A stretch of DNA of 64,000 bases from Bacteroidales bacterium (lineage in GTDB: Bacteria; Bacteroidota; Bacteroidia; Bacteroidales; Lentimicrobiaceae): NCBI GenBank assembly GCA_016788045.1, contig JAEUTG010000044.1, positions 1 through 64,000 on the forward strand, given 5' to 3'. The position numbers were made by a program, and so were the translations under genes. This document shows positions 8,918-17,930 of this stretch, in pieces (position 1 is the stretch's first letter; every line of letters starts with the position of its first letter). The notes beneath the pieces are model-generated. The model did not search any database. It was not told the DNA's origin and was given only the letters and a program-made list of their open reading frames with translations.

Positions 8918-10429
8918 ATGAAATTCTGTCCACAATGCGGAGCAACCTTTGAACAAGGTGCCCGATTCTGCCAGGAATGCGGTTTTGATGCCCACAGCAT
9001 AGAGCCGGAAATTCAGGAAACCACTGCGCAAACCAGTCCCGGTGAAAACAAACTCCCGGAAGTGGAAACCAGCCCGGTGAAGAAGTGCAGGCAATGCGGC
9101 AGCCCCATGAACCTTGAAGACAGGTTCTGTGAACAGTGTGGTACCGACAACGCCCTTCCTGCTACTGAGCCGGCTATTACAGCTGTTGTTCCGGAACCAG
9201 AACCGCCGGTTGAAACGGTGAATGATCCGGTTCCTTCAACTCAGCAGCCATCGGCTGATGGTGGTGGATTCTGCGAAGAATGCGGATCGCCCATGGAAGC
9301 GGGAAGCAACTTCTGTGAACAATGCGGAGCTGATAAGACCCAATCCATCGCTGAACCTGTGGTGCCTGAACCCGAACCCCCGGCTGCCGTCGTGACAGAA
9401 CCTGCTCCTGTTAATCAGCCACCTTTGACAAATACAGGCGGTTTTTGCGAGGAGTGCGGTTCACCCATGACCGAAGGAAGCATCTTTTGTGAACAATGCG
9501 GGCACAGAAACGGAGGGGAAACCATGACTGCCCCTCCCCTGGTTCCGGAACAAAAAGCAGCCTTTACAACGCCTCCCGTTGCTCCGCCTCCACCACCTAC
9601 GGCACAGCGCAGGAGCGAAAAGCCGGCGCAGGTTAAGCCGGAAATCCCTGTTCAACAAGCTGACAACAAGAGAAAAAAAGGAATCCTGTTTCCGCTGCTG
9701 ATTGTGGCAGGAGTTCTGGTTCTGGGGGCTGGTGGCTGGTTTGCCTGGGATAAGTTCCTCAATAAGCCCGATGAGCCGGTTGCCGATACCACCGCTGTAG
9801 CTGTAGTTCCTGAAACTGAAATTGCAGATGATTTTGTTCAGGAAGATACGGTACAGCAGACTGAAGTCCCTGTAGCTCAACCTGAGGTCACAACCCCAGT
9901 GAAGGAATCCGCAAAACCGGCTGCCGGTAAGCAGAATACTCAAAAGAAAACACCTCCGGCAAAAAAAGCAACCGAGCCAAAGAAAACAGAACCCACACCA
10001 CAGGAACCGGCTCAGACCAACGAGCCGCTTAAAGTGAAGATAAAGCCATCGGGCACCAAAACCGGCAGGACCATTCTGAGCATCCACAACAACGATGAGG
10101 CGAAGAGCGGACCACTGTTTGCCAGCAAACTAAAACTCGATAAAGCCTTCGTCATTACGAAAATCACCACCTACCACCACAACTGGGGCAAGGGAGCCCA
10201 GCCGGGAACCATTTCCCTTCAGCGGAAAAAGGAAACATTTGGCCCCTGGCAGGCCCGGGGAGTGGCTGGCGACGATGGCACCCCCAATGGCAAATGGATT
10301 TGCGAGCCCAACGTGAGGCTGGAAGAGGGAACCTACAAAGTGGGGGTTTCCGACGAGAAATCATGGTCATACAACGGGCAGTCAGGACAGAAAGGATTTG
10401 TGGTGATCGAAGGTTACGAGGCTGATTAG
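8918..10429 (+). CDS. Membrane protein with four cytoplasmic zinc ribbons and an extracytoplasmic domain
   Basis: 503 residues. Four near-identical zinc ribbons sit at about 1-24, 56-78, 110-132 and 168-190, each of the form CxxCGxxxxxxxxFCxxCG and separated by Pro/Glu-rich linkers that are themselves similar. A single membrane helix follows at about 257-275 (GILFPLLIVAGVLVLGAGGW), then a Pro/Lys/Thr-rich linker and a C-terminal globular domain from about residue 370 (KIKPSGTKTGRTILSIHNND to the end). The topology implies a cytosolic ribbon array with an external sensor-like domain. I do not recognise the C-terminal domain. The ribbon array could bind metal, nucleic acid or protein; the family does not say which. 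Confidence 0.85.
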   Translation: MKFCPQCGATFEQGARFCQECGFDAHSIEPEIQETTAQTSPGENKLPEVETSPVKKCRQCGSPMNLEDRFCEQCGTDNALPATEPAITAVVPEPEPPVETVNDPVPSTQQPSADGGGFCEECGSPMEAGSNFCEQCGADKTQSIAEPVVPEPEPPAAVVTEPAPVNQPPLTNTGGFCEECGSPMTEGSIFCEQCGHRNGGETMTAPPLVPEQKAAFTTPPVAPPPPPTAQRRSEKPAQVKPEIPVQQADNKRKKGILFPLLIVAGVLVLGAGGWFAWDKFLNKPDEPVADTTAVAVVPETEIADDFVQEDTVQQTEVPVAQPEVTTPVKESAKPAAGKQNTQKKTPPAKKATEPKKTEPTPQEPAQTNEPLKVKIKPSGTKTGRTILSIHNNDEAKSGPLFASKLKLDKAFVITKITTYHHNWGKGAQPGTISLQRKKETFGPWQARGVAGDDGTPNGKWICEPNVRLEEGTYKVGVSDEKSWSYNGQSGQKGFVVIEGYEAD

Positions 10430-10440
10430 TAACGAATCTC

Positions 10441-10478
10441 AAGTAAAAAGTCTAAAGTAAAAAGTAAAAAGTAAAAGT
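10441..10478 (+). repeat. Dispersed repeat copy B: AAGTNWA heptamers only
   Basis: Five consecutive 7-mers (AAGTAAA, AAGTCTA, AAGTAAA, AAGTAAA, AAGTAAA) directly follow the preceding gene. They are the same units as at 5763-5793 and 62846-62883, without the GCCTGCCTG hairpin. Confidence 0.8.
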
Positions 10479-10540
10479 CAGGGATAACTGGTTGAGCCTT
10501 TTATCAATGTATCCTGTTTTCTTGTACAGAACACCTGCCA

Positions 10541-11272
10541 ATGGCTGAACAGTTCAACAGACTTAAAAATCATGAATGGGAAGTTGTGAGGATGTGGGTC
10601 ATCCTTGCCTTCCTGTTTCTGGTTGCCTGCTTTGTGCCAGGGCTGGCCGGAATCGATGGGATGGACGGTGGCTTTGCCATCATCACCCTGTGCGGTTTTA
10701 TGGTAGTGGTCTGTATCGTAGTGCTGGCATTTTACATTCCGCGGGCAAGGCGGCAGGACCGGATGATGAAAAGCGGCGGGTACCTGGCCTGGTGGGACAT
10801 TTCAAAACCGCTGTGGAATGAATTTGTAGCGTACGATTTCGCTGCTGACCGAATGATCAGCAAAGGAACTTTCACCCTGATTTCAATTGTCAGTCTGGTA
10901 GTAGGCATTGCCCTGAGTGTGTGGGCACAGGACATTCTAATGCTCTACATCTGCCTCGGAATCATTGTTATGCTGATTTTTCCCGCATTTGCGTTTCCAT
11001 GGTTCCGCAAAAGGAAAAAGCTCCGCAACCCTCCGTTGGTAGTCTTTTCAGCCGAATCGGTCTATGTTGGCGGCAGCTTTTTTACCTGGAACATGGCTGG
11101 AGCCCGGCTCGATTCTACTGAAATTGAACAGATCGGATCATTGACCATTATGAAAATGGTAATGACCTATCCAACCCGGACCGGTATGGAAAGCTGGGAG
11201 ATTCGTCTTCCGGTACCACCTGAAAAACTTGACGAGGCACAAAAACTTCTCGGGAAATACAACGGTTTGTAA
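10541..11272 (+). CDS. Four-helix membrane protein, paralogue of the gene at 12865-13779
   Basis: 243 residues of unknown function. There are two N-terminal membrane helices (about 17-35 and 43-65), a soluble loop with a conserved Trp, two more helices (about 108-150) and a C-terminal cytosolic domain of about 85 residues ending in VPPEKLDEAQKLLGKY. It aligns throughout with the C-terminal 240 residues of the convergent gene at 12865-13779: the shared anchors are PGLAGIDGMDGGFA against PGIIGLDGFDGGFA, YPTRTGMES against MPTRNGRDQ, and LPVPPEK against VPVPEEK. It lacks the zinc ribbon its paralogue has. The start ATG at 10541 is the only good one. Confidence 0.8.
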   Translation: MAEQFNRLKNHEWEVVRMWVILAFLFLVACFVPGLAGIDGMDGGFAIITLCGFMVVVCIVVLAFYIPRARRQDRMMKSGGYLAWWDISKPLWNEFVAYDFAADRMISKGTFTLISIVSLVVGIALSVWAQDILMLYICLGIIVMLIFPAFAFPWFRKRKKLRNPPLVVFSAESVYVGGSFFTWNMAGARLDSTEIEQIGSLTIMKMVMTYPTRTGMESWEIRLPVPPEKLDEAQKLLGKYNGL

Positions 11273-11311
11273 ACAATAAAAACAATCAATAACAACTAAA
11301 ACTTAACACCT

Positions 11312-12172
11312 ATGGCTTTTTGCGGAAACTGTGGCACCCGGTTGAAAGATGGTGCCGTTTTTTGTCATGAGTGCGGTTCTCGACAGGATGCCGGGGCTGC
11401 ACCTCCGGTTCAGCAAACGATGGCACCGCAGCAACCCCCTGCAGCAGCACCAGCTTACCAGGCGCCTCCTCCTGTGCCCTCTATGCCTTCAAAAACCATC
11501 TTCAGCATTGAAGAAATAGAAATGCTGAAAATGGTAAAAATTGAAATGCAAAACGCCTCCATCCGGTGCGAATCAGGAGCCATGTATTACATGCAGGGCA
11601 ATCTGCAGATTGAATCTAAAATGCCTTCTGCCGGAGGCCTGCTTAAATCTATGGTTACGCGCGAAACCGCCTTTAAACCAACCATTTCGGGAACCGGAAC
11701 CGTTTACCTTGAGCCTACTTTCGGTATGTTTACCATTATGGAACTCAACAACGAAGAGTGGATTCTTGATAAAGGGGCCTATTATGCCTCCGAAATGGGT
11801 ATCGAAGTTGGAATGTGGACCAATAAAGCGATTTCTGGCTTGTTTTCAGGTGAAGGATTCTTTCAGACTCAGGTGGCTGGAACAGGAAAACTTGTTATTG
11901 TTTCGAACGGTCCCCTTGAAGAAATTGTGCTCAACAACGATAAACTGGTGGTTGACGGCTCTTTTGCCGTGGCCCGAACCTCAGGCATCAATTTCAGCGT
12001 AAACAAAGCCACCAAAGGGTTGTTTTCGTCGTGGACATCGGGCGAAGGCATTGTAAACACTTTCACCGGAACCGGCAAAGTGCTTATTGCACCGGCCGCC
12101 AACCGCTATGTGAGCCTGATGAATTACCTGGGTGCCATTCACACCCGTGTGATGCAGATCAAAAACTCCTGA
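11312..12172 (+). CDS. Zinc-ribbon plus AIM24-domain protein
   Basis: 286 residues. An N-terminal zinc ribbon (CGNCGTRLKDGAVFCHECG) and a Pro/Gln/Ala linker precede a full AIM24 domain (about 68-280). Typical features are SGAMYYM, GTGTVYLEP, the repeated GEGFF and GEGIV turns, and GTGKVLIAP near the end, a beta-prism-like fold (TIGR00266 group). AIM24 proteins are soluble and of unknown biochemical role in bacteria; a mitochondrial homologue affects inner-membrane organisation. No signal peptide, so cytosolic. It closes the rightward group of the zinc-ribbon island, 39 bp after its neighbour. Confidence 0.9.
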   Translation: MAFCGNCGTRLKDGAVFCHECGSRQDAGAAPPVQQTMAPQQPPAAAPAYQAPPPVPSMPSKTIFSIEEIEMLKMVKIEMQNASIRCESGAMYYMQGNLQIESKMPSAGGLLKSMVTRETAFKPTISGTGTVYLEPTFGMFTIMELNNEEWILDKGAYYASEMGIEVGMWTNKAISGLFSGEGFFQTQVAGTGKLVIVSNGPLEEIVLNNDKLVVDGSFAVARTSGINFSVNKATKGLFSSWTSGEGIVNTFTGTGKVLIAPAANRYVSLMNYLGAIHTRVMQIKNS

Positions 12173-12210
12173 TCTGAAGGATACGGATAACCATTCAAAT
12201 GCCGACGGAA

Positions 12211-12810
12211 TCAGTACTGCTCCGGTTTCTGAAACGTGATTTTCCAGGCACCGCGTAAATCGCCTTCCCGGTATCCGGTAGCGTTGTCTGCCGGATACTT
12301 TTGCTTTATAACCTGCATTGTGTTGGGGTCAATCTGACCGTTTTCACTGCCATGGCAATTTAGGCAGGAAGGCATGGCGATTTTTATCGGTTTGTAGTAA
12401 ACGATGTTGCCGGCTTCGCTCAACAAAACAGGCTTTGCCTGATCCGGTAATTCCATACTTTCAAGTACCGCCAGGTCAGCCGGTGCAGGTTTATTGGCCG
12501 GATTGCGGTATTTGTCCGATATCCGCTGAATCCTGCACTTATAAATTTCCGACAGGGAATCGCTAAGCGGCACAGCCCGCTCGTTACAGAACTCAACAGC
12601 AAACACGGGACCACCGGCTTTTGTTGCCTGCATCACATTTTTCAGCAGCACCTCCTGCATAATCCCGGATATAGAATCACCTGCTTTCATAAAGGCTAGT
12701 GTATCAATGGAATCCGCAGCTTTCTGTTCTGCTTGTTGTCTGCTGTTGCAGGAAGCTGAACCCAGCAATGCAACCATTGCCAAAAGGAATAACTGAGCAT
12801 TTATTTTCAT
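12211..12810 (-). CDS. DUF3365 (Tll0287-like) single-heme lipoprotein
   Basis: 199 residues. The lipobox is at LLGSASC (Cys22). A DUF3365 domain follows, ending in the heme-binding motif CLNCHG near residue 151. The GDLRGAWKITF ending is typical of the family, which is related to periplasmic heme-containing sensor domains. It is probably anchored in the periplasm and binds one c-type heme. It is the last gene of the leftward group and meets the AIM24 gene tail to tail with 38 bp between. Whether it senses redox or gas ligands is inference. Confidence 0.85.
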   Translation of the reverse strand: MKINAQLFLLAMVALLGSASCNSRQQAEQKAADSIDTLAFMKAGDSISGIMQEVLLKNVMQATKAGGPVFAVEFCNERAVPLSDSLSEIYKCRIQRISDKYRNPANKPAPADLAVLESMELPDQAKPVLLSEAGNIVYYKPIKIAMPSCLNCHGSENGQIDPNTMQVIKQKYPADNATGYREGDLRGAWKITFQKPEQY

Positions 12811-12864
12811 GATTGTTATAATTGATCGCCAGGTTCAAAGTTCGTGAAAATCCTGAATGTTGTT

Positions 12865-13779
12865 TCAATAATTTCCGCCCTCCTGATATTCGCCCGATCC
12901 GGTGATTTTGGCAAAGTAGTCAAACACCTGTCGGGCTTCTGCCTCTTTCTCTTCCGGTACCGGCACCCTGGCAATCTGCTGATCGCGTCCATTGCGCGTT
13001 GGCATGGAATACGTGAACTCAATCATCCGGGTGCCCGGATTGTCATCGTTCCAGCGAACCCCGTCGAGCGAGGCACCCAGCTTTACCCACAGATGAAACA
13101 TCCGGCCAACTATTACGCCTTTGTCAGCGATCAGCGCCTGAGCTTTGGACTTGCGGAGTTTCTTAAGCCTGAAGTAAGGGGCAACAAAGGCAATAACAGC
13201 TACAAACGCAATCAGTCCGAGAATAATTTCGGCAATCAGGATGTCCTGGAACCGGATGGTAAGCAGAATGCCTACCACCACAGAGACTCCTGAAATAATG
13301 TAAAAAATCGCCTTTTTAACTTTTTTGTCTTCGGCAAAGTCGCCTTCCACAAACCGGGTCCATTCATCGGGCTGGTAAAACCAGACAGCGATCTGCCCTT
13401 CACCCGAAAGAATGCTGTCGAGTTGCCTGGCCCTGGAGCGGTAGATGAAGATGATAATCACACTCATGATTACCATAAAGAATGATACAAACCCCAGCGC
13501 AAATCCTCCATCGAAGCCATCCAGCCCGATGATACCGGGGAGAAAAATCAGGAACACAAATACAAATAGCAGAAACACCCACAGGTTCATGATGCGCCGC
13601 TGAGAATTTTTCATCTCAAATTTATTTCCTTCTGTAAGATTCAACCCTTGTCGGGAATTTTCGCTGTGAGGGCCGGCGACTGCCCCATCCACAGCCTGCG
13701 CTTCGATTTTCTGTCCGCAGTGGTTACAGAATTTTGCACCGGATTTCAGCGGGTTTCCGCAATAACTGCAATAGTTCAT
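12865..13779 (-). CDS. Zinc-ribbon four-helix membrane protein
   Basis: 304 residues. The N-terminal ribbon is MNYCSYCGNPLKSGAKFCNHCG (1-22), with a 40-residue linker. The remaining 240 residues are homologous to the protein at 10541-11272, with four predicted membrane helices (about 68-87, 92-114, 155-175 and 180-200) and a cytosolic tail. The pair sits on opposite strands about 1.6 kb apart, suggesting an inverted duplication in which one copy lost or gained the ribbon. The function is not known. The frame and start are clear. Confidence 0.82.
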   Translation of the reverse strand: MNYCSYCGNPLKSGAKFCNHCGQKIEAQAVDGAVAGPHSENSRQGLNLTEGNKFEMKNSQRRIMNLWVFLLFVFVFLIFLPGIIGLDGFDGGFALGFVSFFMVIMSVIIIFIYRSRARQLDSILSGEGQIAVWFYQPDEWTRFVEGDFAEDKKVKKAIFYIISGVSVVVGILLTIRFQDILIAEIILGLIAFVAVIAFVAPYFRLKKLRKSKAQALIADKGVIVGRMFHLWVKLGASLDGVRWNDDNPGTRMIEFTYSMPTRNGRDQQIARVPVPEEKEAEARQVFDYFAKITGSGEYQEGGNY

Positions 13780-13869
13780 TTTGTCAGATAATAAAGTCTA
13801 TCTCAGTAATAACCTCAGCAAACATCCATTCACAATGCTTTTAAGGCCGGAAAAGTGATTTTAACCTGA

Positions 13870-14361
13870 TCAGGGAATCGGAACTGCCTGTTCGGAATCA
13901 GGTTGCCTTTTTTGTGTTCCTCTCCGAAGCCTGAATAAAGACACTCTGAAAAAGATCACGTAAAACAGGAGAAAAGAAAACAGGTTAAAAACCAACAGCC
14001 CCAGAAAACCACCCCCGAAAACGAGCACAATGGCAGCCAGAAGCAAGAGAGTGTTGAGCACCGATGATCGGAATAATGCCCTTAGTCTTAACAGGTCAAT
14101 GCCGGCCGGTTCAATTTTCTCTCTGGTAAAAGCAATCAGGGCCAGGCCGGATAACAGGCTCAGCAGAACGAATTCATCCGCCACGTTGGTGTGAATCATG
14201 GTGAAAAATTTCGTTTCGTAAAACGCAGAAACTGCTGCAAAGACAGGAAGAGTTACCCTGAAGTCGAACCAGATGTAAAGGGTCGCGAGAACCAGACCTG
14301 CCAGAATCAGTATGGTTCCGGCAGGCCTGAATTTATAGGGAAGAAGCACAATTTCAGGCAT
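13870..14361 (-). CDS. Small polytopic membrane protein, unknown function
   Basis: 163 residues with about four hydrophobic segments (about 14-32, 35-50, 62-78 and 100-140) and a basic C-terminus (RLRRGTQKRQ). I do not recognise a family. It lies between a lipoprotein gene and a zinc-ribbon gene in the leftward group, with 40 bp and 90 bp gaps, so cotranscription is likely. Hydrophobicity and codon use favour it being real. Confidence 0.65.
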   Translation of the reverse strand: MPEIVLLPYKFRPAGTILILAGLVLATLYIWFDFRVTLPVFAAVSAFYETKFFTMIHTNVADEFVLLSLLSGLALIAFTREKIEPAGIDLLRLRALFRSSVLNTLLLLAAIVLVFGGGFLGLLVFNLFSFLLFYVIFFRVSLFRLRRGTQKRQPDSEQAVPIP

Positions 14362-14401
14362 ATCTTTTCAGAAAATTAAGGATTTAACCGTGCAAACCAG
14401 A

Positions 14402-15052
14402 CTAGTTCTGTGCACTCGTATACAGCGGATAGGTTACACTGGTCCCGTCATCAAAATCAAACCTTACGCCAACCAGTCCGAACTTGTGATTGGCAATGTA
14501 GGTTGTTTTAAGGATTCCGCCGGTATTCTTGAGAAATCCCATGTTTTCATCTTCAACCTGAATGGTTTTGATCAGATAAAAGCCATAGGAATAGTCATCG
14601 GTAGTTGATTTACTCACCACCTTTCTCACTTTCCCGGTATTCCCGATCGGATAGGTATCTCCTACCTTGGAATCGTATTTTACGAGGACCCCTGCGCCTG
14701 GCCCGGTGATACATTTGATCCCCTCCTTGGTTTGCTGCATTTTCATATCGGTGATTGTTACGATATCACCGTTTATACTTACGCCTGGGAATCCGGCTAC
14801 CATGTTCTTAAACAGTGGATTCGTGATGGTAGCCGAAGCACTGTAACTTGAGACACCATCAGCCAGTCCGGTTATGACCGCTGTAAAATTACTGATTCCG
14901 GCAATTTCAGCAGAGCTTGACGACACGGTAACACCTACATCACCCATTGGTGACTGGTCACCACTGATGTCGTCCTGTTTGTCGCTGTTTTTTTCGCAGG
15001 AGACCATGATCATTCCCAGAATGATGAGTAAAGTGGCAATTGATTTTTTCAT
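14402..15052 (-). CDS. Lipoprotein of unknown function
   Basis: 216 residues. The signal peptide has a lipobox IMVSC (Cys19), followed by the acidic linker EKNSDKQDD common in Bacteroidota surface or periplasmic lipoproteins. The mature part is beta-rich and contains no domain I recognise; it ends VTYPLYTSAQN. It is in the leftward group, 51 bp after the phospholipase-like gene. The function cannot be named from sequence. Confidence 0.75.
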   Translation of the reverse strand: MKKSIATLLIILGMIMVSCEKNSDKQDDISGDQSPMGDVGVTVSSSSAEIAGISNFTAVITGLADGVSSYSASATITNPLFKNMVAGFPGVSINGDIVTITDMKMQQTKEGIKCITGPGAGVLVKYDSKVGDTYPIGNTGKVRKVVSKSTTDDYSYGFYLIKTIQVEDENMGFLKNTGGILKTTYIANHKFGLVGVRFDFDDGTSVTYPLYTSAQN

Positions 15053-15103
15053 TTTTGCTGATTTTTAGTGTTATTACTACGATTACAGGGGTTGCATGGG
15101 ACA

Positions 15104-17179
15104 TCAGCGGTAAATCGAAACAGAAATGGCAGATTGCTGGTTGAGGGGGCTCACCGGAACCGAAGAACCGACAATCTGAGTATTCCAGCCTGTCTGTATC
15201 AGGTTGCGGGTCTGGCTTCGGTTCTCGATATTCACTTCTTTCAGTTTCATCATGGACACATGGGCCGACATATCAACGCCGGTGTGCTTGAAATCTTCAT
15301 AAGGCCGGAGCTGATAAAGCAGGTTGTCGTCATCTCCGATCCCCTGATTGATGCGGGGGATATTTTTTATAACGATCTCCCACTCCTGCTCCCGGCAACC
15401 CAGACTTCCTTTTCCCTTATACCGCATTTCAATGAGCTCATCTTCGGTTGCCTTACCTGAAACTTCAACATAGTAATTCCCGATTTTCTGATACCCCTTA
15501 AACGATCCGGGAATCGATGAAATGCTGATATTGTATGATTCAAGATCAAGCCATGATCTGTCATCGATCACATAATTGCCACAGTTAAAGGTTCCGTCAA
15601 ACTGGCTCTCAACATAAATCAGAATTCTGGAGATCACGGGGCCGGAAGAAACCGGTTTCTTAGGTTCAGCAGGTTCTTCCTGAACTTTTATGCGGACATC
15701 TGCAGATTGAACCCTGATGCCGCCAAAGTCGATATAAGCTGTGATGCTGCCTTCTTTGAATAAAGCAGGATCGAAGCTTCCGTTGAATTTTCCTTTCCTC
15801 GCGACTACATCTATCTCCTTCACTATCTTCTCCTTTTTATCCTTTACCTGAATCTTAACCGGTCCTTCGTAAAATATTTCATCAGTATACTCCTGATCTT
15901 TCGTGTGTTTCACCGAGCCCGAGATCCTTGATCCGGAAACCGGATCCAATTGAACTTTGATTTTCGGGATATACAGTTCTATCACCCTCGATCCTGCCTC
16001 TACAATGTTCGGGAAAAGTGCTTTTGCCTGGGATATCACACACTCAACATCCACGTAAGGGTCACACAAGGCCGGAACAACATCGGCAAAATAATACCGG
16101 TCGGTACATTGCCACACCCCGTTGGGTGAAACATAAGCAAAATCAGCACTTTCATAGGTGAGATGCTGCAGCAGCGGAGCGGAATACGGGGCTGACGGAT
16201 GGGTGAGCTGGCTGATGCGTTTCCCAAACCGGTTGGTTCCGGAAATGGTTTCGTTGGTTACAAAGTTTTTATTTGTAAATACTGCCAGCTCGTGGGCGAT
16301 CTTCTCGGCTTTCTTCAGGCCGGTGATTGACGAAATAAATCCCGGGTCGGGTGATCCTGCAGCGAAATCCGCAAACAGCGCAGGATCGGAATTGCGGATC
16401 ATGTCCACCAGCTCTTCGTAAGGATCTGGATTCCCGAACCAGGTGTTGTTGTTATACAGTGGCGAGGGATGTGCATCGTTGCGCACATGCGATGGACAGC
16501 CATTGTCGGCAATCATGTGCAGCGTTTCACCCAGTGAACGCCAGGCTTTGGCCATGAATTCATCCCGTTTGTCCTTGTCTTTCTCAACCAGGGCCATGTT
16601 GATCCAACGCTTTCCCCGCTCCCAGGTGTATAGGTGCGACTGGGCATCGATTGAGAAATCGCCGGGTTTGCCGATGGCCCATTCCACCCCGTCGATGTGA
16701 GGGTTGGTAAGGGCATATTTCTGCAGCGACCCCATAATCGTTGCATTGGCGATGTCGGTGAGGTAACGGTTGCCGGGTTTTTGAGTAGGGTCATAGAAAT
16801 GCCTGAGAGATGCCGGAACTTCGGGAACATCTGCTGTAAAGCCACCCCTGACAATCCAGTCTCCCGGCGTTCTTGAAGCACTTCCTTCTTCCGAATAGTT
16901 GTAACCCCAGCCGGCGGCAGCCACATCCGTTGCACTGAAAAGCCCGTCTTTGATGATGTCAATACCTTTCAGAACCACCCCTTTGTCGAAGAAAAAGGTA
17001 TAGTGCACAAAATCCTTCTGTGAGAACTGACCTTTGTTGTTGCGGTTCAGAAATTTATCAAGCATCATCCTGTTGAGGTCGGGATGCACTTTCTTGTTTC
17101 CGTATCCTGCAAACAGAAGGATGAGCCCCATTCCGGCATAAAACAGCAAAAGTGTCCGGTATTCCTTTATCCGTTTCAT
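15104..17179 (-). CDS. Exported zinc phospholipase C/S1-P1-like protein
   Basis: 691 residues with an N-terminal membrane or signal segment (about 8-27). Residues about 30-330 contain HYTFFFDKGV, WERGKRWINMAL and the key stretch SLGETLHMIADNGCPSHVRND, then DPYEELVDM. The His/Asp spacing (LHxxxDxxxPxH) is that of the zinc-dependent phospholipase C / S1-P1 nuclease helical fold, so a secreted metal-dependent phosphoesterase is plausible. The C-terminal half (about 400-690) is beta-rich with Ig-like segments and an EEPAEPKKP linker. I see the motif, infer the fold and do not know the substrate. It follows the zinc-ribbon gene by 12 bp, so it belongs to that operon. Confidence 0.7.
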   Translation of the reverse strand: MKRIKEYRTLLLFYAGMGLILLFAGYGNKKVHPDLNRMMLDKFLNRNNKGQFSQKDFVHYTFFFDKGVVLKGIDIIKDGLFSATDVAAAGWGYNYSEEGSASRTPGDWIVRGGFTADVPEVPASLRHFYDPTQKPGNRYLTDIANATIMGSLQKYALTNPHIDGVEWAIGKPGDFSIDAQSHLYTWERGKRWINMALVEKDKDKRDEFMAKAWRSLGETLHMIADNGCPSHVRNDAHPSPLYNNNTWFGNPDPYEELVDMIRNSDPALFADFAAGSPDPGFISSITGLKKAEKIAHELAVFTNKNFVTNETISGTNRFGKRISQLTHPSAPYSAPLLQHLTYESADFAYVSPNGVWQCTDRYYFADVVPALCDPYVDVECVISQAKALFPNIVEAGSRVIELYIPKIKVQLDPVSGSRISGSVKHTKDQEYTDEIFYEGPVKIQVKDKKEKIVKEIDVVARKGKFNGSFDPALFKEGSITAYIDFGGIRVQSADVRIKVQEEPAEPKKPVSSGPVISRILIYVESQFDGTFNCGNYVIDDRSWLDLESYNISISSIPGSFKGYQKIGNYYVEVSGKATEDELIEMRYKGKGSLGCREQEWEIVIKNIPRINQGIGDDDNLLYQLRPYEDFKHTGVDMSAHVSMMKLKEVNIENRSQTRNLIQTGWNTQIVGSSVPVSPLNQQSAISVSIYR

Positions 17180-17191
17180 GATCTGTCCGAT

Positions 17192-17911
17192 TTAAAACCT
17201 CATGAGTTTCCAGGTGCCGTCTTCACCCAGACAAAAATCCACCGTAAACTTCCCGCGTGAACATTCAAACTCATATACGGCATAGAGTTCATTCGCATAC
17301 AAGACTTTTCTGTTTCTGAAATCTTCACCGAATGCTTTCATGTGGGGCAGCAGAGCAGCAAAATGAGCCCTTTGCCGTTCAAGGGTTGTTGGAGCAAGAA
17401 TGCGTGCGAGTCCGGCGGTGTCGGCCTGCAGAAATACCTGCTCGGCAGACTTCGCTATATCTTCAATACTTGAAACAGCATACTCATTAAGCGTATCGGC
17501 CATGGATTCAGTAATTGAAACCTGTTCAACCGGCAATGTTGCTTTCTGAGGCTCTATTTCAAATGTACCCAGGAAATAAAATACAGCACCCACAGCTGGA
17601 AGCATGAAAAGGAGAGTGATAAGTACAGGCACCCATTTACGTTTTCTCTTTCCGGGAACAGGTGGCTCTGGAGCAGATGAGGCCGAAGGCCGCGGATTTC
17701 CCGCTACCTGCGTTGCTTTTGAAAGGGAAGCTCCGCAAGATTTGCAGAAACGGCTTCCTGGTGTGACGGGGTACCTGCAAACAGGACATGAGGGTTGGAC
17801 TGACTTCTGTGACATATCAGCCGGATGATGACCCTGAATCACCTGACCGCATTTGCTGCAAAACCTTGCTCCGGGTTTTAGATGATTTCCACAATGGGTA
17901 CAATAGTTCAT
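17192..17911 (-). CDS. Double zinc-ribbon single-pass membrane protein
   Basis: 239 residues. Two zinc ribbons (about 1-23, MNYCTHCGNHLKPGARFCSKCG; and 40-62, CPVCRYPVTPGSRFCKSCG) are followed by a basic linker, one membrane helix (about 93-113) and an external domain of about 100 residues. That domain (about 140-239) resembles the small alpha+beta NTF2/DUF4878-like folds and ends FCLGEDGTWKLMRF. The topology mirrors the four-ribbon protein at 8918: ribbons in the cytosol, helix, domain outside. It sits 19 bp from the 1195-residue gene upstream and 12 bp from the phospholipase-like gene downstream. Confidence 0.82.
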   Translation of the reverse strand: MNYCTHCGNHLKPGARFCSKCGQVIQGHHPADMSQKSVQPSCPVCRYPVTPGSRFCKSCGASLSKATQVAGNPRPSASSAPEPPVPGKRKRKWVPVLITLLFMLPAVGAVFYFLGTFEIEPQKATLPVEQVSITESMADTLNEYAVSSIEDIAKSAEQVFLQADTAGLARILAPTTLERQRAHFAALLPHMKAFGEDFRNRKVLYANELYAVYEFECSRGKFTVDFCLGEDGTWKLMRF

Positions 17912-17930
17912 AGCAAATCACCATCAAAAT

